From Isoetes taiwanensis (Eukaryota > Streptophyta > Lycopodiopsida > Isoetales > Isoetaceae), in NCBI GenBank assembly GCA_021234155.1, contig JAJEKV010000337.1:1-64000 (forward strand): a stretch of 64,000 nt of DNA, written 5' to 3'. The notes beneath the pieces were generated by a model. That model searched no databases, was not told the origin of the DNA, and saw only the letters and a program-made list of their open reading frames with translations. This document shows, piece by piece, positions 32,926-44,179 of this stretch. Each line of letters opens with the position of its first letter. The first letter of the stretch is position 1. Both the position numbers and the translations under genes were made by a program.

Positions 32926-33860
32926 TGTGGACGTCCACCTACACCTTTCAAAAGTTATCTCATAGATGATGAAAAGTCACAAAATGAATAGAGCCAGCAC
33001 AAATTACTACAGAGACTTTCTCCTTCCAATTGGTCTAACCTTGGACCTATAAATAGTCCATGCCCGTTTATATTCAAAGCTTGTATATAATATGTTAGTC
33101 TAACATGAAATTTGAGACATTTATTGCCAAAAACGTTTTAAATTCACAAAAACTATAGCCTATCATAGACGGTGATTTACATGTATTATGGTTCTACTTA
33201 CACTACAACACTTTGGAGCAGCCACACATTAACTAACTTTATAATTGAGTTGAATGTTTTTTATCATCCAAGGAGAACAATCGACCTATGGGATCCAATA
33301 CAAGAGCGCAGGAGGCGTATTACTGCTCGGATTAAAAAAACCCTGCCCTGAAGGGTTTTCGAGGAAAAGACCATGGCAGCAATAAGACTGTTGATAAGCT
33401 GTACAGATATACATGATGAAGTGTATATACACGTTAAGAGGTTGTCCAGGGCCATATCTAAACCCTTATATCCATTACCTCATGAATGTATGATCCTAGT
33501 GATTGCACTAAAGCCATGTTCAGAGTGATGTTCCAACATAATATATGTTACGAATACATATATTATACAGCCACGTCACTCGTACATGTCGCCTTGACGA
33601 CATGTACTTAGGTCTGTAAAGGCTTGCACCCTAGGGGGCATAGAATGGTTGGTGAATGCAAAGAAGAACAAGATTAATTTTAATGGCGAATCTCTTGTTT
33701 AAATTCGGTTTTTTTGGTTTGGAGAGAACCTTTTTAGAATTTTTTTAAGGCATTTTACTAAGGTTTTGGGGTTTTCTGATGTCGGATTAAATTCCCGATA
33801 TTCCCGAAATCGGGAGAAATTTGTTTCGTATGATTTAGGTTATGGCTCTTCTTATCCAAT
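32926..33860. other. Intergenic; LINE/SINE-like 3' end on the minus strand at 33251-33370
   Basis: Apart from the repeat noted at 33251-33370, nothing is recognised. A palindrome GTGGACGTCCAC lies at 32927-32938, just outside the TIR element. Confidence 0.5.
33251..33370 (-). mobile_element. Second copy of the 3'-end repeat seen at 1.7-1.9 kb
   Basis: Read on the minus strand it shows CTCGAAAACCCTTCAGGGC, AGGGTTTTTTTAATCC, GGATCCCATAGGTC and a short A-rich tail, in the same order and spacing as 1738-1860. The upstream sequence on the same strand is open (33455-33264), but its translation is not recognised. Confidence 0.5.
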
Positions 33861-33862
33861 AG

Positions 33863-35215
33863 CAACTGGATGCACGGCACGATTGCTAAGTTCAAGATTT
33901 TTCGGCATGCAGGCTCATACAAACTTTTGTTTGATCATTTTTATACTCTCTCAAATTTAGTCCGGATCGATTTTAACAGCATAGAAGGACGATGGCAGGT
34001 AAAAATCATCTTCTTATTTCTTCTGACTCTACTGCTCGGTATAGAAATGTGTCTAGCTAAGCGTGCGAACACATTCTTTTTGTAGGACGATGCTCAACAA
34101 ATTGTTAAACTTTCCATGTTCATGCATCTGTTGAATTGGAGTTAACCCGAGTGATGGAAGCCTGTCTATTTTTTGGACATGATTATGTTCTGTGAGTACA
34201 CTGATGAAGTAAACTCGAGCAGAAATAAGTAAACGCCCATTTTTTTAGCAAAATATGCTTGCTCCTCTAAACTGTTGTTGTTGCTTTTTCCTATACTTGG
34301 TTTTCTCCAGCACTGGTGTTGATTGGGAAGATTAGGATGCATTCATGTCTAGCAATTCTTTTGCAAGCGCAGTTGTGTGCCCATCCGTGGTATATCCTTC
34401 TATTTCATTTTATACATCCCTGTTTCATTAGCAAGCACCAATATCAGCAATACCTTCAGTCTTTTGTTGTATCATGATACTTTTTCTTGCATGCATACAA
34501 CTCTAGGGCCTTTACGTTTATAACTCCGGTTGAAGTTCTTGCTGCTTGGCCAAGGTTTGAGGTCCAGCTTTCTACTCTTTTTGCAGAGAGAACCTTCAAT
34601 GTTTTCAGGTATCACTAAATTTCTCTTCTCAAGCCTTGTTTCGATTTTGCTAGATTCAAACATCGTTTTATCTGGAAATTGATGTAAACAAGTACTTATT
34701 TGATTTGTGGGGGGATGTCTATAGCATTTGTCTCATAGAATACGTGTTCCATTCAGCGTATATAGTTGCCAACAATGTTTTGCAAGGGTTTTTTCAGTTG
34801 CTAATAAGTGGTAGATGTTTTGCCAGCTAGCTTATCATCTTGGAACAGCCAGGTACAAAAGAAAATGATGCACAACTATTTTTCAAGTTCATGTAGCATT
34901 CTCTTTCTTAAAAGGTAAGTGCATATCGGATTATTCCAGTCGTCCAACGGTATATTTTTTCAGTTTGCTAACTGGCTAGATGGTATGCTTGCCCTTCCAT
35001 ATTTTCTGAGTTGGTTTCTTTTGATGCTTTTCGTTTTTTGCAGGATCTCAATGATCAGAATGGCATATTCCTTTTGTTTAGAGTTCTCTTCTCCATATTA
35101 AGGGTTCCGATTGCCGAATATGATTTTTTTAATGCATCAATTTGGACTTATGTTTTGTAGGTTCAAGTTTTTGAAATAGCTTCCAAATATGGCTGCGTAT
35201 CGCAAACTGTAGGTA
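33863..35215 (+). pseudogene. Unidentified multi-exon gene remnant
   Basis: A series of exon-like blocks with proper splice borders. Exon 33863-33998 (HGTIAKFKIFRHAGSYKLLF to NSIEGRWQ) ends CAG/GTAAAA. Block 34086-34191 after TTTTGTAG reads DDAQQIVKL and, after a slip, ELTRVMEACLFFGHDYVL before GTGAGT. The block at about 34310-34400 reads FMSSNSFASAVVCPSV. Block 34505-34609 reads FITPVEVLAAWPRFEVQLST and ends CAG/GTATCA. The block at 35042-35100 reads DLNDQNGIFLLFRVLFSIL. Block 35161-35208 reads VQVFEIASKYGCVSQT. I do not recognise the family. Slips and stops mean it is decayed or mis-sequenced, and no start or end can be given. Confidence 0.35.
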
Positions 35216-37930
35216 TTGCTTATGTTCTCCGTTTTGAGGGTCATCTCCACAATGACACCATTATTGCTTTTGCCCAAGTTCACAACAATATGCTTTATGC
35301 CTGTCCTTTTATGTGTTTATTGTTGATTCACGTCTTCACCACTGCTGGAGAGCTATTCCAATACAATCTGCAAAATATTACACTGGTAACATGGTTATCT
35401 ATGGCAAAGGATCCATTCTTTCCATTTTGTATCTGTTTTTGCTGTTTAATGGTCAGCTTATAACAAAGTAGTTCTATTTGCTTCATAATATTTATTCATG
35501 TAACATTAATTTTTGTTGGACTTAAATGTTTTGGACATACAATAGTTCATACAATTCTACAGTTTCTAAAAGCCTTCTTAACATCTTTCATTTGCAGGGC
35601 ATTTTCTAGCAGGCTTATCAAGCTCGAGAACCAAAAAACTGCTTGCTGTTTTTCTGTGACAATTCATGGACAAAATTTTGGATCCACTTTGAACTCGTTT
35701 TTCTCCATCATCCTAGTTCCAAATTTGGCCAAATTTTTTCCTACATGTTTCTACAACTATGATAGTCATTTCAAAACTCATACAAAAATGTTCAGCAAAA
35801 CTCAATATATCATCATTTGAGTGTGCAGGCCTTGTTTTGTCTCAAGGAAGTGCACTTGCCAAATTTTCTTCCAACTTTGAACCCGATTTTCTCAGACATT
35901 CCAGATCCAAATTGAGCCAAGTTTTTCCCCACATCTAACCACAACATTTTTTTGTTGTTACTCCAAGAATCATTTGAAAAAGATCGGCAGAGCTCGAGAT
36001 ATCTAGATCTGAGTGCAACTACCTCATTTTGCTTTAGGGATCCTAATGTAATTGATGCCTTTTTGCATAATGTTGCACAAGCATTGGTTGCCTTAAGCAA
36101 CATGGAGGTTCTAACACACCATATCCATACCAAAGCATGCATATGAACTAATATACCTATTAGGTTCCCAAAATGTTGTTTTGGGGTCGTGTAACATAAG
36201 ATTTTGCAAGGTTTAGCCATGTATTCGTATGTAAAATTGGTATTTTGCTGACTCACAAATTTGGGTTTGGTTTGGCAATGGTCGAATAGGGTGCATTGGT
36301 TTTTTTGGGGAAAGGGTAATTTTTAGAAGTGGAGTCGTGGCGATGGCCTTCTGGGCGCATGGAAATGATGGAAGTGAAGTTTCTATTTTTTTTTTTTCCG
36401 GTGTTTTCATGCGCAGAAAGGTCGGGCGGCATGGCCATGGCAAAGGGCTTCGCCAGAGCCAGGTTTGGGACTTGATTCTGGTGCCACGCTATAGCATGTG
36501 CATCTTTCTTCGTGTATGTGTTGAAGAGGGTAAATTAGATTTAGTCTTCCGCCATAGCCGAAGCTTATTTGCATTCTTCTTCTCCTCATTCGAGGCAAAA
36601 ATATGCTTGGCTGCCTGGCCATAACCCAATGGCGGGAGTTAATCCCGACACGTAGGCCAGAAGGCGGCAGTTCATGCAAAACCCGACGAGGCACGCGAGG
36701 CTGATTCGAGACGCGAGGCAGAAGAAGCATGCAAAATCGAGAGGGCGATTTCGAAGCCCTCATTTTTCTTTCTTCACAAGCATTCTTTCTTGAAGCATTC
36801 TCATTTTGGTTTTGAGGAGGTTTAGGTGGCTTTTTCGCTTTGTTTGTTTTTAAAGGGTTGGTTTTTCCTAGATTCAAAGCCGTGTTCTTAAGCAGGGGTC
36901 GGATAATTTTGCTTTGGTCATATATATCATTGTGGTACCAATTCATCTTGGTGGGGTTCAAATCCCCATTTTTACATGTTAATTTGTATAGTAGTTTTGG
37001 ATTTATATTACTTTCAGTCTTGTGCTCCCACGAGCATGTGCTTCGGGCTTGAGCGTGGAGCAAAGCAAGCAAGCAAAACACCAGCCAATGTAGCGGGATA
37101 AATGTTGCTTTCAGATTTAAGGAGTTTGAAGTTTATGATAAACCTGTTTATTTTAAGCTTGTTTATGTTTGTTGTGGTAGATCGTCTCCTGTGTATTGTA
37201 TAGTGTATATTGACTTGTAATATGGTTTTGACAACCATATGCTGAGGTGGAAAAGGGGATTTGACCCCATCTTGATTTCCATTCAATGGCTGTGGTTGTT
37301 GGAGAGGGAATATGACATGGCATATTCCTTTCATCAATGGCTAAGGATTAGCGATTATAAGGATTAGCGATTATAAGGATTAGTGTCACCTTGTATACGC
37401 ATATCCCAAAATGATTCAGTGGGCATGGAGAGGAAGATAAGCCATATGATCCAATTTTGCAGGATGCATTAAAATTTATGAGAGGTCAATAATTCCAACT
37501 CTTTTGAGCATTTCTATTCAAGATAATCTGTATCCAATTAACTATTAGTTTCTAATTGCCACAGTGGGAGGAAAATAGATCCAAATCTTTGTTCGTCAGT
37601 TCCTATTGCTTCGTGTTTTCAACTGCAACTTCTCGACCATTCAAACGACCAAAACTTGATCTCCATAACATAAATCGTACAATAACCTAGCATCACACAG
37701 GGTTTACGTTTCGGAGGCCAAAACTTGGTTATTTTTATAGATAACTAGGTGTACCATTTTTGAACATGCATGCAAAGCCATGGCAACTGAGATAAAAGAG
37801 TTTGTATCTATCAGCCATCTCGAATGATTCCAAACGATCTTGCTACTACAAAAGGCGCTCTAGACTTCTAATTGCCATACTGAGAGGAGGATACATCCAA
37901 ACCCCATTCCGTCAATTCCTCTTGCTTCGC
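35216..37930. other. No gene supported
   Basis: A phrase beginning TTTCTCCATCATCCTAGTTCC at 35700 recurs in altered form at 35891 (TTTTCTCAGACATTCCAGATCC), a diverged duplication of about 190 bases. Bases 36400-36750 are more G/C-rich. A 224-codon minus-strand opening (37081-36407) starts with GTG and has no recognisable domain. An 18-bp unit AAGGATTAGCGATTATAA occurs almost three times at 37345-37388. Confidence 0.45.
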
Positions 37931-37945
37931 ATTTTCAGCCTAGGT

Positions 37946-38499
37946 GGCATGTTTGAGCCACCTTGGCATATTGGAGCCTAGGTGGCATGTTGGAGCTCAC
38001 GTGGCATGTTTGATCCACCTTGGCATGTTGGAGCCTAGGTGGCATGTAGGAGCTCGTGTGGCATGTTTGAGACACCTTGGCATGTTTGAGCCTAGGTGGC
38101 ATGTTGGAGCCTAAGTAGCATGTTTGAGCCACCTTGGCATGTTGGATCCTAGGTGGCATGTTGGGAGCCCACGTGGCATGTTTGAGCCACCTTGGCATGT
38201 TTGAGACACCTTGGCATGTTGGAGCCTAGGTGGCATGTTGGAGCCCACGTGGCATGTTTGAGCCTTGGTGGCATGTTTTAGGCACGTTCGCATGTTGGAG
38301 CCTAGGTTACATGTTGGAGCCCACGTGGCATGTTGGAGCCTGTAGGTGGGATGTAGGAGCTCGCGTGGCATGTTTGAGCCACCTTGGGATGTTTGAGCCT
38401 AGGTGGCGTGTTGGTGCCTAGGTGGCATGCTTGAGCCACCTTGGCATGTTGTAGCCTAGGTGGCATGTTGGAACCCACGTGGCATGTTTGAGCCACCTT
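37946..38499. repeat. 19-bp minisatellite, about 29 units
   Basis: Tandem 19-bp units of the form TGGCATGTTGGAGCCTAGG alternate with variants ending CCACCT and CCCACG, giving an approximate three-unit (57-bp) higher order. Because 57 is divisible by three, every frame repeats every 19 residues, and few stops arise, which explains the long ORFs on both strands. No protein is implied. A few units carry 1-2 extra bases. Confidence 0.95.
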
Positions 38500-38599
38500 G
38501 GATCTAACCGTTGAAGGTATTTTTCACAAATGTAAAACAATACGATACATTCCCAAATTTGAGCATACAAACAATATTCCAGGTGGTGGTGCTTTGCTT

Positions 38600-39840
38600 A
38601 ACAAATAGCCTCAAAGAAACCTTAAAAAAACCATACTTCCTTAAGAAATAACTACGTAAAAATGACACCTAGTTATAAACCACGCCACTTCAGAAAACCA
38701 CACTTCTTTAAAAAATGGCCACTTAAAAACTACACCTACTTAAAAACCACACCTTAAAAAAATCATACTTTAAAAAACAGCTACTTAAAAACTACACCTA
38801 GTTATATAAACCACACCTCAAAAAAACCATACTTTCTTAAAAATAGCTTCTTAAAAACTACACTTAGTTATAAACTACACCACTTCAGAAAACCATACCT
38901 CATTAAAAAAACAACCACTTAAAAACTATACCTGCTAATAAACCACACTTCAAAAAACCATACTTCTTTAAAAAACAACTATTTAAAAACTACACCTACT
39001 TATAAATTACACATCAAAAAATGACACCTCAATTAAAAAAATTACACCACTTCAGAAAACTATACTTCCAAAAACAACCACTTAAAAACTACACCTTCTT
39101 ATAAGGGTCTACGCACGATATTGGGGGACACTTTTTTGGTCTGCGACACTGGGTGCTTGTGAGGTGCTTTAAAAACCATTTTCTTTGTATTTTGAAAAAA
39201 AAATTCAATTTTTTTTTTAATATTTTTCTCTAACACGCATTCATGTTTCGCCTTAGAATATAAAATTTCAGACCAAATGGACTTATAAAAAAAAAGATAA
39301 AAATAAACAAAGATATGTAAATTGGGGATCTTTGGTGCTTTATAATGACGCTGAAATTGCCCCAGGTTTAGGTCGTGAACCCATAAACTACACTTCAAAA
39401 AACTATATTTCCATAAAAAACAACTACTTAAAAACTACACCTTCAAAAAACCATACTTCTTTAAAAAACAACTATTTAAAAACTACACCCACTTATAAGC
39501 CACACCTCAAAAAATAATACCTCAATTAAAAAAATTACACCACTTCAGGAAACCTATACTTCCTTAAAAAACCACCACTTAAAAACTACACCTCCTTATA
39601 AACCACACTTCAAAGAACTATACTTCCATAAAAAACAACTACGTTAAAACTACACCTAGTTATAAACTACACCTCAGAAAACGCCGCCTTCTTAAAAACA
39701 ACACCCCCTAGAAAAAAAGCAACACTTCTTTAAAAAAAATGACACCTCAACACACCTTCAAAAAAAAAAAAAAAAAAAACTATAGCTCCTTAAAAAAACT
39801 ATTCTATTCTATTCTTAATAAACCACACCTCCACATAACT
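38600..39840. repeat. Long AC-rich degenerate satellite block
   Basis: Repeated AAAACTACACCTACTTATAAACCACACC-like units with A-runs, the same type as 5520-5870. Between about 39108 and 39385 the pattern is broken by unrelated sequence (GGGTCTACGCACGATATTGG to GTCGTGAACCC), probably an inserted or captured fragment. A 20-base A-run at 39755 and three ATTCT units at 39797 lie near its end. Confidence 0.8.
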
Positions 39841-41044
39841 ACATGTAGATTTTTTGGAACAACGACATGTAGTCTTTTTACACATCCCTCACCTACCATC
39901 ACCAGTGATAGTAGTTTTTCAACCTATGGAATTCTATTACATATACCACATATGCATCTTCAAAAAGGAATTGTAAGAGATAAGGATTGCATAACATCTT
40001 CCTTCAAGGGTTAGAGATAAGTGCAATTTGATCACAATATCTAGAAGGCGTTGTCGCATTGAATGTAGTTCAGACTATGGATGTTATAAGATATGTTGTG
40101 AGCTTATATTAAGAGTTTTTTAATATTATTATATGTTCCTTGATTGTTGATTATTATTTGTAATTGCCGTATAATATATCTAAAGCTACAAAATTAATTT
40201 ACATTTTTTGCTTTTTCCAGTAAAAAAAATAGACAAATGAAAGTTATAGTACATAATTCAAATGTTTCGCCAAGTCCAATACATATAAATGTAATAATAA
40301 TAATAACTTTAGCCAACTGTATATCATAAAATACTGTAAAATTTTGAAAAATAGTCAAACCATTTTTTATGAAAAAGTATATGGTATGCTTAATTTTCTC
40401 CCTGATGAGCAAGAATAGGGTAGTAAAAAAATTGCATATGCTTAAATATAAGAGACTGATAGAGATGTCGTAGATAATTGCTATTTTCATTCATAACAAA
40501 ACAAAGTATTACAATCATGAATTTGGGTAATGCAGTCAACGCATCAATCAGGAAGTGGAGTATGCCAGAGATGTTGTCTTTTTGACATTTTTATAAGTAT
40601 ACTACAGGTGTTGGTGTCTTCTTCAATTTCTATCTCATTTTATATAATGATGAAACTGACTACATCGTTAGAGGTATTTTATGGCATTTGTATTTTTATA
40701 TCATCCCTTTCTTTATGATTTTCATAAAGGCATTTTGCTCATGGCTATATTGAAGATGGATGCAACTAGAGAAGAGTTCTATCATTGTAGTTGTCACAGG
40801 TTCCACTTTGACAGTTATATTTATAATTGAATATTGCATAGGGTTAAAATATATCTAATTATTGAATAAGTTAAGACAAGACATGCATTAATGAGCATCA
40901 CATTGAATAAAAAATTGCAAATCCAACTGATTATCCAGATGCAACAAGAGGCAACATCATCTATAAATGTGACGAATGAAGTTCAATCCTCAGGTCCAAG
41001 CATCAGACTAAGGAAATATAACATCTAAAATAGAACCGTATTAA
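39841..41044. other. A/T-rich sequence, probable Helitron body
   Basis: No gene is seen. It precedes a Helitron 3' end, so at least part belongs to a non-autonomous Helitron. I could not fix the 5' TC end. Confidence 0.4.
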
Positions 41045-41073
41045 TGCCCGGCAACGCCGGGCACCGTTGCTAG
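41045..41073 (+). mobile_element. Helitron 3' terminus
   Basis: TGCCCGGC-AAC-GCCGGGCA forms a perfect 8-bp stem with 3-base loop, followed 6 bases later by CTAG and then a T (41074). A G/C-rich hairpin just before CTRR, with insertion before T, is the diagnostic 3' end of plant Helitrons. The sequence matches the common plant form well. Only the end is certified; the 5' end lies somewhere upstream in A/T-rich DNA. Confidence 0.85.
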
Positions 41074-41362
41074 TATGTTAAATAGTTTATTTCTCTTCAT
41101 CAGCATTTGGCGAAATTTTTTGTTACTGAAGCTTTGTAACTCAAAAATATAGGCAAGTACATTTATAGCTTATGCTCAAAGTAGAAATGGATTTGAATTC
41201 AAGGTATAAAAATAAAAGTGTTTATGGAGGAAATCTAGTATTTCTAGGTCATCTATTCAATTCTAAAAACAAATTGATCCCATGAAATACATTACCTGCA
41301 AATGCAACAAGGAAAACTCCATCAAGTCACATAAATCTCAAGGAATGACTTGCAGATAATAT

Positions 41363-43290
41363 TGTGACACTCAAAAACCAATGTTTGTACAAATCGTCGC
41401 AAGAAGCTATAGAATTGGGGGCGATTGCGCTCCTGTCCTACGTTCGATTACATGGCGAATGTCTTTATGGAAAGACGACTTTGTATCAACTCAGGGCGAA
41501 TATTCTAATAAAAAATGTGATACATAACCTAACTAAACATTCGTAGGAAATTTTTGAAAATCCCTAAAAATTCACCTTTGCGAATATTCGCCACTAAAAA
41601 CATCACTGGCAACTTCCTAGGTTGCATTTAACCCCTTACATGGCAAAACCCCACATGCCTTTTAGCCCTAACCCTAAAAGGGTCATGTAAAAGGAACCAA
41701 AGGGAAACCCTAAACCTTTTCCTTTTTCGCATTCCAGCTTCTTTGGGCCATTCCGGCCAAGTGTTAGCGCTACTTCGCATTTCCAGACGCTGCCCAGCCA
41801 ACTTTGCATAACAACTCTTCCGAATTCAATCACTTTCGACCCGAACAGAAGCATGGATGCTTTTCGAGGAGCTAAAGCAAGCCGTGGTTCATGTAATAGG
41901 AATTCTGTTATGCAAAGCCAACTTCTAGTCCAGCAATGAGCTAGATTAGCATGTTAGTTTAGCCTTGGAGGCATTATAGACTCTGAGATCGTAAGCCCTA
42001 ACAAAGGAACCTAACTATGTATTTTTAGGTAGATAGATTAGATGTTATTCTACATTTCAGTTCTATGGATGATGATATTCTATGCACACCCCTATGTATT
42101 GGGAAGGGGGATAGAGACCCTGGAAGCCTTAGTAGTTGTTGTATCTAGATAGCCTCATTAATTTCCAATTAATGAGGCCTATGGGGCTAGACCAGCAGAT
42201 AAGGAGGACATGTCCCATGGAAGATTGATCTCTCTGGTGTGTAAAACCTACGGGGATCTTAGCGGGCCAGGCCTGATGGTTTGCCACTACGTGTGTGCAA
42301 GGCATGGGCACAACACCTCAGGGATGATATGTCACCTTCCATGGGTTCAAGTCGTAGACGGGCAGTGGCCCTCTAGCTGCCTACAATAGGCATGCGTACC
42401 TCTGGAGGGAGCAATCTCCTTCTGCCTCATCGGGACTAGGGAGATGTAACCCAGGAGTAGCCCCCTTGGCTATGCACCCGGCAGGCTATGGTCAAGTCCC
42501 AAGACTTATCAGCCTATTCTGCAAAGTATGCACAGGAGGGGTGGATGGAGACTACTACCCAACAACCATGTTCCTATGCCAGCCCAATCCAGTTGCCATG
42601 AATTCCTTCTGCAATGACTTCTGGAGACTCAAGCCGTCAGTCCATTCCCCTTGAGTCTAAGCCTTGAATAGGATTTCTTCTATGTTGATGTTATTGATGT
42701 TCTTACAGGTGTATGTTATGGCGAGCCATCCTTCGAGGTGGAGTTATGTGTATTTGATATCATGTGCTCATGTTTACTTACACTTCTGGAGCTAGGAGAT
42801 GGGATGAATGATATGTCCATTCTTCCCCATCGATTCCTTGCAAGGGATTGGTGTCAGGTGGACGGCCTCTGTCAGCTTGGTTGCCATACGGATGAACTCC
42901 AGCTTCTAATGGACGAGAGCATCGTAGATGAAGCAGGGGACATCACAATGGTCTCTGCATTCGTTGCAAAATGCGGCCGCACATTTTCCTTGCGGCCACG
43001 AGTAGGCCTTTCACGACAACTGCCTTTTCGCGCAGTCCAAGCAATCTGCAACATGCGCCGCAACTTCCGGGCTGCAAATGTGGTTTTGACAAATGCAACA
43101 TTCACAAGGCTTCTGCAAAACTAGCAAAATGCGGTCGCACACTTTTTAGACCATGCGTCACTTTTCAATGTCTTTCTACCGATCGTTTTTTTTTTTCACA
43201 TATAAAACGTGTATTTTTGCTAAAAAGATTGGAGTTCATATGTTTCATACTTTTTTCGTATTTAACATATGCAACTTTGACCCACAGCAG
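41363..43290 (+). mobile_element. Older, truncated copy of the LARD-like LTR family
   Basis: Starts TGTGACACTCAAAAACC, and its LTR ends ACATCACA at 42947, giving 1,585 bp, nearly the same length as the intact LTRs. It is collinear with them. For example, GCAAAGTATGCACAGGAGGG, GGATGGAG, TATGCCAGCCC, CTCAAGCCGTCAGTC and CCCTTGAGTC lie in the same order as at 17872-18004. The following TGGTCTCTGC is a decayed primer-binding site, and the next 340 bases keep interior words (TATAAAACGTGTATTTTTGC). Then a LINE relic begins. No matching target duplication is seen, so this is a 5' LTR plus a stub rather than a solo LTR. Confidence 0.8.
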
Positions 43291-43319
43291 CATCAGCATA
43301 TATTAGCTACCTGGCGATC

Positions 43320-43870
43320 TAGTGTAGAAGTTGAGCTCCATTACCTCCATTATCAGCACCCAATTCTCCAACTAATCAATGTAGAGTTCCAAACAGTGTT
43401 GGAGAGAGAGGGCATCCCTGGCCGATCCTGATACTGTTGTCAAATGGTTGGCTTGCCAGTTGCATTGTCATATGGCCTGTACACCGCATTATACAAATTC
43501 CAAGGACCCCCAATTGTCACAATCTTGCTCATAACTTTTTCCTAAAGCACAATATCAAACAGTCTTGACAAAGTCAACGAAGCAACAACACAGGGCTTGG
43601 CGACAGTTTCTGCTATTTTCAAACAGAATCCACAGCGTGAAGGTGTGATCAATAGTTGAGTGCCGAGGTCTGAATCCTACCTGCATGAGGGCCTATAGTT
43701 CGGCCGCCTCTACCTAGCCCGTCAACTGCTGCTCTAGAATCTTGGCTAGTAGTTTTGAAAACACAAACTGATCGTGATTTTTTGGTAATTGATTGGGCGG
43801 TCACGGGTCACTGTCGTTAGATGGGGAACAACGCTAGTGGTTCAGCGGGGAAAAACCTTTCGATTAACAC
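43320..43870 (-). pseudogene. Second LINE reverse transcriptase relic
   Basis: On the minus strand the sequence reads VFSKLLAKILEQQLT, then a GFRPRHSTIDHTFTL-like motif, CCCFVDFVKTV (the catalytic Asp region) and ALSPTLFGTL (the PLSPTLF motif), separated by stops and slips. The order matches the RT of the 13-17 kb LINE, but the sequence differs enough to be another family or an older copy. The downstream YADD motif is lost or removed by the LTR relic. Confidence 0.75.
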
Positions 43871-44179
43871 CCTCTTGAACAAAGCAGTTGGGGCCGGGGG
43901 TCTAAGTTAGATATTGGGGTACAAAAGCTTGGCGAGCGAGCTTTCCTGTGCGGCGCCGGGCCTGCCACCGATTTCAGCGCCTTTTCGTGAACAATGATTT
44001 TGATTGTCGAGGAGGTGTAATTATTGGCGCCCATCGTTACTAATTGAATTATGCAGGCCAATTTGCTCCTCGATTGCACCGATTCACATTTTACAAATTG
44101 AATCATCCTCTTCAAAGGCGCTTGCTCAGACCTCTTTGTTTCTTTTGCTTTTTTTTTTACGGTATCTTCTTTTCTCATG

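Noticed and set aside
36407-37081. 224-codon minus-strand opening
   Set aside because: It starts with GTG, has no recognisable domain, includes a basic low-complexity stretch and has no splice or neighbour support. Kept only as an unexplained open stretch.
37935-38371. ORFs with repeated MPPRLQHAKVAQTCH-like residues
   Set aside because: They are products of the 19-bp minisatellite, whose three-unit period preserves the frame; there is no start context or other gene evidence.
39755-39775. A-run followed by CTATAGC, resembling the poly(A) junction at 48078-48096
   Set aside because: It lies inside the AC-rich repeat, which contains many A-runs, and no target duplication or upstream element could be matched.
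41363-42947. Interpretation as a solo LTR
   Set aside because: The flanking 5-mers do not match, and a decayed primer-binding site plus 340 bases of family interior follow, so it is a truncated element instead.
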